Part shown: positions 1 to 6,443 of the stretch, in pieces
How the letters are laid out: every line of letters begins with the position of its first letter
Position numbering within the stretch: the first letter of the stretch is position 1
Source: JAGLRQ01 sp965369805
Lineage (GTDB): Bacteria > Auribacterota > UBA6266
DNA: 7,968 bases
Direction of reading: 5' to 3'
Assembly (NCBI GenBank): GCA_965369805.1
Contig: CBDURG010000087.1
Span: 1-7,968, forward strand
Position numbers and translations under genes: made by a program
Notes under the pieces: model-generated
What the model was told of the DNA's origin: nothing
What the model saw: only the letters and a program-made list of their open reading frames with translations
Databases searched by the model: none

Positions 1-38
1 ACATCAATTAACGGCGGCTGAACAAGCGTGACTTTCAT
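1..38 (-). CDS. N-terminus of a probable cobalamin-binding radical SAM protein (partial)
   Basis: An ATG at 38-36 opens a frame that runs off the left edge of the window. The 12 complete codons read MKVTLVQPPLID. A hydrophobic strand ending in a Val-x-Pro-Pro type turn is the usual first strand of the B12-binding domain that precedes the radical SAM core in many anaerobe enzymes (methyltransferases, cyclases and similar). The ATG lies 14 bases after the stop of the upstream ATP-grasp gene, the same tight spacing seen through the whole block, which supports a real gene. No good Shine-Dalgarno is seen in the spacer, only A-rich sequence. The cysteine motif (CxxxCxxC) would lie outside the window, so the family call rests on very few residues. 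Other Rossmann-like proteins could begin similarly. Confidence 0.5.
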   Translation of the reverse strand, partial: MKVTLVQPPLID

Positions 39-52
39 TTGTTTTTTATGGC

Positions 53-1174
53 TTATTGTTTCCATATAACATAAATCGGCACATCGTAATTAGACTTCCA
101 AAGTTTCCGGTCACTTATTCCGGGTTTCTCTAATATGTTTAACACCGTACCTTTTTCTTTGAAATTTTTTCTTATATCACACGCTGTCGCGAAAATTGTT
201 TCCGAAACATGCTCAGAGAGACAATGCTCTTTAACATTATATTCACCTTTACCAAACCAGATTAAAAGAACCTCAAAAGGATTAATCTCAAGTGCATTCG
301 GGATAAGATACAAAGACCCTAACGGGCCATGCAACCGCGGAGCAATTTCCATAACAAATACATTGCTCTGCCTATCCACAATAAAATCGCCTTTGACAGG
401 CCCGTGAGTTAGTCCAACCGCGCGGCAGGCTTTCTCAAAAAGTATATAAATTTTTTCCTGTAAATTTTTTGACAGCTTTGTAGGGCAGCTTCCTTCTATT
501 ACAACCGTATGCGGCAGCGGCCCGGCTTTTTTATCATTGATACCTAAGCGGATCAACCTGCCTTCCGTTAAAATGCCGTTCGCGTCATGTAACAACCCTT
601 CAACATATTCTTCACAAACCACAGTTTTGCTTGTGGCATGTTGAACGGCATGATTAAAAGCGTCTTTAAATTCCCTTTCAGAATTTACAATCGTAATGCC
701 CTGAGAGCTCAAGCTATTAGATGGTTTGATTACATACTTTTTGCCTTTTTTATATCGCGCCTTCGAAATAAGTTCCGTACTCGATTTTGCACTGCAACCG
801 GAAGGATGTAAAACATTATGCTGCTTGAATTTTTCCCGCATCAGGCTCTTATTCTCGCAAATATAGGCTGAAAGCGGAGAGTGCCAGGGAATATTCAGGC
901 TTTGGGCTATTAAGGCAGCAGAAACAAATAATTCTGTTCCCGTATAGATACATGTAATTTTATCTTCAATTTGTTTTTGATACAAAAAAGACAAAATGGC
1001 AGAAGCATCACGTCCATCTGCCACAATTGAAACATCCGCTTTTTCCAACGCCGCGGCATTCTTGTTTTTATTAGTTACTATAGTTTTATATCCATTTTGT
1101 TTCGCTATTTCTAATTGAGGAAGACACCAGTCACCCATCCCCACAAACAAAATGTATTTCTTAAAACCCGACAT
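53..1174 (-). CDS. ATP-grasp domain protein (carboxylate-amine/thiol ligase-like)
   Basis: This is a 373-residue protein. Residues 1-60 form a Rossmann-like pre-ATP-grasp domain (YILFVGMGD at 7-15). Residues about 108-130 are the lead-in helix (NKSLMREKFKQHNVLHP at 108-124). The nucleotide lysine and glycine-rich loop are KPSNSLSSQGI at 150-160, the hinge acid motif is EEYVEG at 188-193, and the metal-binding end carries KGDF at 261-264 and EIAPR at 276-280. These are the expected ATP-grasp landmarks in order, closest to the carbamoyl-phosphate-synthase-L/biotin-carboxylase type. Such enzymes activate a carboxylate as an acyl phosphate and join it to an amine, thiol or similar nucleophile; the substrates here cannot be read. 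I chose the ATG at 1174 because GGAGAGG lies 7 bases upstream. A longer frame from a TTG at 1255 would overlap the preceding gene by 95 bases and adds a non-conserved 27-residue leader. With the chosen start the overlap is 14 bases. Position after nonulosonic acid genes suggests sugar modification, by inference only. Confidence 0.87.
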   Translation of the reverse strand: MSGFKKYILFVGMGDWCLPQLEIAKQNGYKTIVTNKNKNAAALEKADVSIVADGRDASAILSFLYQKQIEDKITCIYTGTELFVSAALIAQSLNIPWHSPLSAYICENKSLMREKFKQHNVLHPSGCSAKSSTELISKARYKKGKKYVIKPSNSLSSQGITIVNSEREFKDAFNHAVQHATSKTVVCEEYVEGLLHDANGILTEGRLIRLGINDKKAGPLPHTVVIEGSCPTKLSKNLQEKIYILFEKACRAVGLTHGPVKGDFIVDRQSNVFVMEIAPRLHGPLGSLYLIPNALEINPFEVLLIWFGKGEYNVKEHCLSEHVSETIFATACDIRKNFKEKGTVLNILEKPGISDRKLWKSNYDVPIYVIWKQ

Positions 1175-2330
1175 ATGTAAACCTCTCCAAAGAAACCGCC
1201 GGACACATATTTTTAACGGACCGCATAAGCTGTCCGGCATCAGAGTGCGACACAAGATTATACCCGGTAATCAGCATCTGCCCTTTGTTTGTCTGAACTT
1301 CGTATTCAGGAACCGAAAAATACCTGCCTATTGATTTTGAACTAACCTTATTTATTTCTTCTGAATTAGTCTTATCTTTCACACTGCATACCAAAGCTGT
1401 ATTTTTAAGGCGCTTCGGCTGCTTCTGAATTGTATCTCCCACATGAGTTAATACATAATTTTTAACAAGATCATATTGAAAAGCATCTTCAGTTAAATAA
1501 ACATCGTCAAATGGTACAAATTCAACTTCTATAACATGCAATACATTATCAGGAGCCAATACAATATCAACGCTTAAAAACTCAGGAGGTAGACGCATCG
1601 ACAAACAAAAGCGCTCCAGCATCTCTTTTATTTTATTTTTAACTGGATCCAGCAAAGAATCTCTCTGAGATGTGGAACCTACAATAATCCCCAGTTCCAC
1701 ATCAAATAATGTCCATCCAAGACTTAAAAATACAATATTTTCCCCGTCCCATATCGCATCTGCCGCAATTTCTTTGCCATTAATACAACGTTCATACACA
1801 TAATCCTGCTTGCGTCCGGGAAACGGACAGCTTTTTTTATAAGACTCAAATGAACAAAAAAATGTTATACCCCTGCCTCCCATTCCCCCAAACCGCGGTT
1901 TTTCAACAAGAGGAAAACAATTCTCATTAAGTTCCTTTTGACCATTATATATATCTATTTTAGAACAATATATTCTGTTCAAATGCTCTCTTAATAACAG
2001 CTTGTCCATTAAGATATCTGTCTCATTCTCTACCAAATAAGGCATTTTGAGCAGCCCTTTTATCTCCTGTGCTGTTTTAAAAGGCAATCCGGTACATGGA
2101 GCCATAACAGCTTTTATATGTGAACTAGATAATTTTTCTAAAATTTTGCCCGGTGTCTTAGCGTAATCGACAGTACTGCTCACAACATAAGCATCCGCAA
2201 ATTTGAATCCGGGAGCCTCTGGATTTCTGTCAGCACAAAACACACGATAACCCAGATCCTTAGCCTTTTTAATATAAGGAACCTGAGAATTTCCGGCACC
2301 TATGCAAATAATATATTGATTATTTTTCAT
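1161..2330 (-). CDS. ATP-grasp domain protein, divergent metal site, with C-terminal extension
   Basis: This is a 389-residue protein. It opens with a Rossmann-like strand and Gly loop (IICIGAGNSQVP at 7-18), then FADAYVVSSTVD at 44-55, a pattern common in ATP-grasp proteins that act on small metabolites. The ATP-grasp core has DKLLLREHL at 109-117, the nucleotide loop KPRFGGMGGRGI at 144-155, ERCINGKEI at 180-188, and the metal-binding strands SVDIVLA at 253-259 and VIEVEF at 266-271. In the usual motif the second acidic residue is followed by Asn and Arg (ExNxR); here it reads EVEFVPFDD, so Asn and Arg are replaced. About 90 residues follow the core. The protein is not a recent duplicate of the next gene, since similarity is confined to fold landmarks. 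It starts 4 bases after the SpsF-SpsG fusion and lacks a clear Shine-Dalgarno, which suggests translation by ribosomes finishing the upstream gene. Its substrate is unknown. Confidence 0.85.
   Translation of the reverse strand: MKNNQYIICIGAGNSQVPYIKKAKDLGYRVFCADRNPEAPGFKFADAYVVSSTVDYAKTPGKILEKLSSSHIKAVMAPCTGLPFKTAQEIKGLLKMPYLVENETDILMDKLLLREHLNRIYCSKIDIYNGQKELNENCFPLVEKPRFGGMGGRGITFFCSFESYKKSCPFPGRKQDYVYERCINGKEIAADAIWDGENIVFLSLGWTLFDVELGIIVGSTSQRDSLLDPVKNKIKEMLERFCLSMRLPPEFLSVDIVLAPDNVLHVIEVEFVPFDDVYLTEDAFQYDLVKNYVLTHVGDTIQKQPKRLKNTALVCSVKDKTNSEEINKVSSKSIGRYFSVPEYEVQTNKGQMLITGYNLVSHSDAGQLMRSVKNMCPAVSLERFTYVGF
1182..1188 (-). promoter_or_regulatory. Shine-Dalgarno site that fixes the start at 1174
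   Basis: Read on the minus strand, bases 1188 to 1182 are GGAGAGG, followed by a 7-base spacer and ATG at 1174-1172. This is the strongest Shine-Dalgarno in the window and lies inside the last codons of the preceding ATP-grasp gene. It decides the start of the 53-1174 gene against the upstream in-frame TTG at 1255. Confidence 0.85.
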
Positions 2331-2334
2331 TCGA

Positions 2335-4056
2335 TTAATTCAAAATTTCGCAAGCTATACTTGCTACACCTTTTTTACCGCACTTTTCTTTGCAATCTTT
2401 AAATTTAACTCCTCTTTCAATCATTTTTGAAAGTTTCTTCATGTTAATATCCTTATAATGACCCGCGTATTTACAGTAACCTGACTTCTCCAAAGATTCC
2501 CCGCTTTTTAAATCATCTTCATAGTTGCCAATCACAATTATCGGAATTTTTAAATAATAAAACTCATAGACAGATATCCCAAGGGCGGTAACAGCCAATG
2601 ATGCGGAGGATACGATTTTCGCGTAATTATCGGGATTTTCATACAGCTCAAAGATATCTTTATACTGCCGGGCTATTTGTCTGATTTCGTTTTTCGACTT
2701 AAATCCAGGCCCGACTATAACTTTTGCCTTTTTCCCTGTACCGATTAAACTCTTCATAACGGGAAGTGTAATATTGTGGGGATCAGATGCGCCCATTGAA
2801 ATAATCACGGTGCCATTATATCTTTTTATTTTTTTTACTTTTGTAAAAGCTTCCTTCAGTGGGAAAAACTTCAAACCGGAACATACCTTTCCTTTATAGC
2901 CTCTCCATTTAAAGCCGGAGGCCAAATTCCGCGGCATGGGATAAATATTTTTATCGGCTAATAACCGCGCGTTTGTAGCATTGTCAATCAAGATAATTTT
3001 TAAATCTTTATTTTCTTTTTTTGCTAATTTTATAATACTGGCCGGGTTATGATTACTTTTAATATCTATTACCATTATATAAGGTTTCTGTTTTTTTATA
3101 ACTTGCCATATGTGTTTCGGATTGAAGTTTTCAGAGGCAAGAAGAAAGCATTTAAAGCCGAACTCTATTATCTTCTTATTCAACAAATGGTTGTTTGTTA
3201 CAAAAAGAACTCCACAATTTTTGCTCTCAACCAGATATTCAGCAATAAGGGTTGCGCGCGTAAAGTGTCCGAACCCTAAATCAGGCCCCCCATCAATAAT
3301 AAATAATACTTTCCTGCTTTTATCTTCTGGTTTTTTCTGCAAAACATGCGCATTAATAGATTTTAAGTGAGGATTTTTCTCTAAAAATCTGATAACTTTT
3401 TTAAAATCCACTATGTTTTTACGATCCCAAAACCGACTGTAAATACCCTCCATAAACTTAAAATCCGCCATGTTGTCGATAGATAATCTATATCCGGTCT
3501 TTTGAAAAATTTTTCCCGGTTTAAAACAGACTGTTTTCCCAAATTCAGGGTGTTCTTTAAGATAAATAGTTACATGCTCTTTATGATAATCCCGGATATC
3601 AGCTAATCGATAAACTTTTTTAAGTATGCTCAAAGACACTACTGAAAATCCCTCGTGAATGCTGAGGATATCCGGATCCTCCACAAAATAATCCGCCCTT
3701 TTGCCGGCCATTATCTTAATAAACCTGTCTATTTCTTTCGGCTCTATTAAAGGAGCATCTCCGGTAATCCTTACAATATAATCCGCCTTAAAATTATCTG
3801 CCGCGTCAATATAACGTCTTAAAACATCACTTTCACTGCCTCTGAAAAATTTAATCTTGTATCGCTTGCAAAACTTAACTATCGCAGTATCGGCTTCGGT
3901 CGTCGAGGTTGCCACAACAATATCATTCAAGTTACTGCATTGTTTTAATCTTTTAACAATATGCCAAAGCACGGGTTTGCCGCATAAATCCATTAATACC
4001 TTACCCGGCAGCCTTGCTGAACCCATCCTTGCCTGAATAATAGCAACTGTTCTCAT
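2335..4056 (-). CDS. Bifunctional SpsF-type cytidylyltransferase / SpsG-PseG-like protein
   Basis: This is a 573-residue two-domain fusion. Residues 1 to about 240 are a nucleotidyltransferase of the SpsF (CMP-Kdo synthetase-like) type: IIQARMGSARLPGKVL at 6-21 is its signature nucleotide loop, followed by RGSESDVLRRY at 72-82, RITGDAPLI at 96-104 with the metal-site Asp, and RLSIDN at 190-195. Its expected job is to transfer CMP from CTP to a nonulosonic acid. Residues about 248-573 resemble SpsG/PseG: DGGPDLGFGHFTR at 255-267 places His264 where PseG has its catalytic His, SMGASDP at 420-426 starts the second Rossmann half, and TALGISVYEF at 490-499 matches the nucleotide-binding Glu region. 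PseG hydrolyses a UDP-2,4-diacetamido-trideoxyhexose to the free sugar that the synthase uses. The fold is GT-B, so a glycosyltransferase role is the main alternative. In Bacillus subtilis spsE, spsF and spsG are adjacent separate genes; here F and G are one polypeptide, with its start overlapping the synthase stop. Confidence 0.9.
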   Translation of the reverse strand: MRTVAIIQARMGSARLPGKVLMDLCGKPVLWHIVKRLKQCSNLNDIVVATSTTEADTAIVKFCKRYKIKFFRGSESDVLRRYIDAADNFKADYIVRITGDAPLIEPKEIDRFIKIMAGKRADYFVEDPDILSIHEGFSVVSLSILKKVYRLADIRDYHKEHVTIYLKEHPEFGKTVCFKPGKIFQKTGYRLSIDNMADFKFMEGIYSRFWDRKNIVDFKKVIRFLEKNPHLKSINAHVLQKKPEDKSRKVLFIIDGGPDLGFGHFTRATLIAEYLVESKNCGVLFVTNNHLLNKKIIEFGFKCFLLASENFNPKHIWQVIKKQKPYIMVIDIKSNHNPASIIKLAKKENKDLKIILIDNATNARLLADKNIYPMPRNLASGFKWRGYKGKVCSGLKFFPLKEAFTKVKKIKRYNGTVIISMGASDPHNITLPVMKSLIGTGKKAKVIVGPGFKSKNEIRQIARQYKDIFELYENPDNYAKIVSSASLAVTALGISVYEFYYLKIPIIVIGNYEDDLKSGESLEKSGYCKYAGHYKDINMKKLSKMIERGVKFKDCKEKCGKKGVASIACEILN

Positions 4057-4058
4057 TA
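4054..4058 (-). promoter_or_regulatory. TAATG stop-start overlap (translational coupling)
   Basis: On the minus strand the stop TAA of the synthase (4058-4056) and the ATG of the SpsF-SpsG fusion (4056-4054) share one base. A weak GGAAA lies about 10 bases ahead. Such junctions usually couple translation and keep the two products in proportion, which fits enzymes of consecutive steps. Confidence 0.8.
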
Positions 4059-4940
4059 TTTTTTCCAGGATTTTCTTATCTTTAAAAGAGGCCTGAGGCC
4101 GTCAGAAGGATCGGCACGCCAGAGACAATCCTTAAATTCACTTTGAACAGGAGTTTTCTCCCCGGTTCCATCAGCCAGAGTAAAATTCTCTTCTTCTCCT
4201 GCCCCATTTCTTACAGCATTTATAACGGCCGCGATTTGATCCGGCAGCCAACAATGTCCAATCTGAAATTCTGCTCCGGAACCATCAAGATCCATATGGA
4301 ATTCTATCATCGAAGCATTCCATTTATAAACGGCCCTGTATATAACAGAATCTTTAACGCTATGGTCAGACCATCCTACTTCACATTTATATCGGTCTCT
4401 CAGTGTTTTTATAGCTGACAGGTTACATTGTTCTACAGACACAGGGTAAGTAGAAACACAATGAAGTAATGTTATATCCTTTGCTCCGACAGACTTTATA
4501 ACTTCCACAGCTGAATCAATTTCATCCATTGTTGCCATCCCTGTTGATAAAATAACAGGTATTTTAGTTTTGGAACAAGACTCAAGCAAATCATGCCATA
4601 GCAATTCATACGACGCTATTTTATAAGAATCAACATATGGCCTAAGTGCTTCCACTGCTTCAAGGTAGAAGGGGGTACACAAAAACTTGCACTTTAACTC
4701 CTGGCATTTTTGTTTAAGTCTCGGAATAAATTCTAATGGAAGTTCCCAATTTTGTTTTTCACGGTGCCGGGGACTTGCATTTAATATTTCAGGAGCAAAA
4801 AGTTTATCTATCTTGAAAAGCTGAAATTTTATTCCATCACAGCCTGTATTTTTCGCTGTTTCAATAAATTTTAAACAGCGATTCAGGTCTTTATTGTGAT
4901 TGCTTGATACCTCGGCTATAAATTGTATGTTGTTTGCCAT
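4056..4940 (-). CDS. neuB: NeuB/SpsE-family nonulosonic acid synthase, short form lacking the SAF domain
   Basis: This is a 294-residue TIM-barrel protein carrying the family motifs in order: IAEVSSNHN at 8-16, DGIKFQ at 35-40, TPF at 89-91, KIASYE at 107-112, ILSTGMAT at 130-137, LLHCVSTYP at 158-166 and GWSDHS at 189-194. The family condenses phosphoenolpyruvate with an N-acetylated amino sugar (ManNAc or a 2,4-diacetamido-trideoxyhexose) to give sialic, legionaminic or pseudaminic acid in the cytoplasm. The two metal-binding histidines of NeuB appear kept as His193 (SDHS) and His215. The usual Glu-Lys-His at the latter site reads Glu-Phe-His here. Typical NeuB is near 350 residues because of a C-terminal antifreeze-like (SAF) domain; this one ends after a tail with WRADPSDGLRPL, so that domain is missing. 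The ATG start is safe because the first motif lies at residue 8. AAGGA sits 13 bases upstream, rather far, with AAGAGAA closer. The symbol is family-level only; the exact sugar is not determined. Confidence 0.9.
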   Translation of the reverse strand: MANNIQFIAEVSSNHNKDLNRCLKFIETAKNTGCDGIKFQLFKIDKLFAPEILNASPRHREKQNWELPLEFIPRLKQKCQELKCKFLCTPFYLEAVEALRPYVDSYKIASYELLWHDLLESCSKTKIPVILSTGMATMDEIDSAVEVIKSVGAKDITLLHCVSTYPVSVEQCNLSAIKTLRDRYKCEVGWSDHSVKDSVIYRAVYKWNASMIEFHMDLDGSGAEFQIGHCWLPDQIAAVINAVRNGAGEEENFTLADGTGEKTPVQSEFKDCLWRADPSDGLRPLLKIRKSWKK

Positions 4941-4961
4941 AGATTCTCTTATGTCCTTATC

Positions 4962-6431
4962 TTACTTATTTTTCAAAAGCCTCTCTTTAATATTCTTTAA
5001 AACATCAAAATCCCTGTTTATTTTAATAAGGAAGGGTATATACAAAACGCTATAAATCACAGCACATGTAAAAACATTCAGAATTGAAAATTCATCTTTC
5101 ATGATAAAATAGTCCATTAAAAACAGTACCGCAGCCATAAGCAAAAATTTACACATTATTGCCGCATAATATCGAACTATCTCAACCGTGGAAAAGATTG
5201 TTGATGCCGCTGCCAGAAAAACAACCGTGAAATGAAACGCCAAAGAGATGGTTGTCGCAATCGCCACGCCGACAATACCATACCCTGAACCTATAGCCAG
5301 GTAATTCAAAATTACCGAAAGAATACATGAAATAACTATCAGCGGATACATTACAAGATACTTTCTAATGGTAATAAGGTAGTTTCCATAAACATTGCCC
5401 AGAGCGACAAAATATATGCTCAAAACAAGAAATTTTAACGCCGGTATACCTTCAGCAAACTTTTTCAAAAGTAATCCTATAAAATAAGGCGCGCATATAT
5501 ATGTCAAGCCTATTACAATCGGCAAAAAATCCGAAAATGCGGCAGCCGATTGGCTCAGATATTTTCTCAAATCGTTTTTATCATCTTTCTCTCCAAATTT
5601 TTCCTGGAAATGCGGCAGTAAAACAACCGCTAACGAAGTATGAATGCTGGTCAGATAATTACACGCCATTATCGCGATGGAATAAAACCCCATAAACCTG
5701 TATCCAATCATGCTTACTATCATTATCCTGTCAATAGATCTGAAGAGAGTCCCCATAAGGCCCAGGGCTCTCAGAGGAAGTCCAAAAAGTATAAGCTTTT
5801 TAAGCTTTTTCCAATCACAGGCAATTTTGAATTTATATCTTTTGTGATAGTATATGTAACCTATATTAAAAATAAGGCTAAGCCCTGTGGCCCACATAAA
5901 TCCGTAGATCTTAAAAAAATATGAGAGGGTACCTACAAGAATAACGTTTACAATTGCGGATAAGACCATTTGTTTTCCGGCAATATAAAAACCCTTATAC
6001 GCCCGGAGAACCGAAATGAAAAAATTATTTATTCTCTGAAGTATAATAATTATCGAAACAAAGATAAGTCCATAAAAAAGTTCTTCTGAAAGCTTCTCCC
6101 TGAATAAAAAAGCATAACCTATTATACCGATCGCGACAACAGTTGAAACAACGGTAATAAAGCTGAACGCGATGTCTTTAATCTTATCTGCTGCCTTCTC
6201 ATCCTTTTTACCTATCTGATAGGGTATTTCAATGTTAATTGCCGTTGTTGTTCCAAGGGTAATATATTTCGCGAAATTCAACATCACCTGAAGAATCGCC
6301 CATATTCCTACTTGCACCGGCCCCAAAAACTTCCTTGAAAGAATAGCTCCGATCGCGCCAATAGCTTGCGTTATGATATTAGCTGCTGAGTAAAAAGCAG
6401 TATGTTTTAATATTTCCTTTTTCTTAGACAT
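4962..6431 (-). CDS. Wzx-type polysaccharide flippase (MOP/MATE superfamily)
   Basis: This is a 489-residue, strongly hydrophobic inner-membrane protein with roughly 12 to 14 predicted helices by eye. The N-terminal region (HTAFYSAANIITQAIGAIGA at 10-29) followed by a Gly-Pro loop (RKFLGPVQVGIWA) is the common opening of the polysaccharide biosynthesis/Wzx family: a first helix, the loop, then a second helix. Short positively charged loops such as YYHKRYKFKI and DWKKLKK separate the helices, and the C-terminus is a basic cytoplasmic tail. Length matches the family. Wzx proteins flip undecaprenyl-linked glycan units to the outer face of the membrane. A Shine-Dalgarno-like AAAAGG lies 6 bases ahead of the ATG. 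The gene sits between a sugar transferase and the nonulosonic acid synthase, as expected in a surface glycan operon. The substrate cannot be read from the sequence, because flippases diverge quickly. Confidence 0.92.
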   Translation of the reverse strand: MSKKKEILKHTAFYSAANIITQAIGAIGAILSRKFLGPVQVGIWAILQVMLNFAKYITLGTTTAINIEIPYQIGKKDEKAADKIKDIAFSFITVVSTVVAIGIIGYAFLFREKLSEELFYGLIFVSIIIILQRINNFFISVLRAYKGFYIAGKQMVLSAIVNVILVGTLSYFFKIYGFMWATGLSLIFNIGYIYYHKRYKFKIACDWKKLKKLILFGLPLRALGLMGTLFRSIDRIMIVSMIGYRFMGFYSIAIMACNYLTSIHTSLAVVLLPHFQEKFGEKDDKNDLRKYLSQSAAAFSDFLPIVIGLTYICAPYFIGLLLKKFAEGIPALKFLVLSIYFVALGNVYGNYLITIRKYLVMYPLIVISCILSVILNYLAIGSGYGIVGVAIATTISLAFHFTVVFLAAASTIFSTVEIVRYYAAIMCKFLLMAAVLFLMDYFIMKDEFSILNVFTCAVIYSVLYIPFLIKINRDFDVLKNIKERLLKNK

Positions 6432-6437
6432 ATAACG

Positions 6438-6443
6438 CCTTTT
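6438..6443 (-). promoter_or_regulatory. Shine-Dalgarno of the flippase gene
   Basis: On the minus strand the 12-base spacer between the transferase stop and the flippase ATG reads AAAAGGCGTTAT. The AAAAGG is a plausible ribosome binding site with a 6-base spacer. The whole intergenic region is used by this site, leaving no room for a promoter or terminator. Confidence 0.6.

Noticed and set aside
39..52. T-rich run at 41-47 considered as a terminator
   Set aside because: On the transcribed minus strand it is an A-run with no preceding stem, and a new coding frame starts immediately after it.
135..407. Plus-strand open frame of 90 codons
   Set aside because: It lies opposite the ATP-grasp gene, has no recognisable motif or ribosome site, and its strand disagrees with the whole block.
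3049..3370. Two overlapping plus-strand frames (76 and 86 codons)
   Set aside because: Both are antisense to the SpsG-like domain, which has strong family motifs on the minus strand; these are shadows.
4056..4200. Frameshifted SAF domain downstream of the synthase stop
   Set aside because: The next gene begins on the stop codon itself with an unmistakable SpsF motif, so no room exists for a displaced SAF domain.
4143..4418. Plus-strand open frame of 91 codons
   Set aside because: It is antisense to the well-supported NeuB-family gene and has no credible start signal.
5792..5811. Short direct repeat of AAGCTTTTT
   Set aside because: It lies inside the flippase coding sequence and encodes a Lys-Leu-rich loop; two short copies of low-complexity sequence are not a repeat element.
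5501..5924. Two plus-strand frames of 64 and 94 codons
   Set aside because: They are antisense to the flippase and overlap each other in different frames; composition is unlike a real protein.
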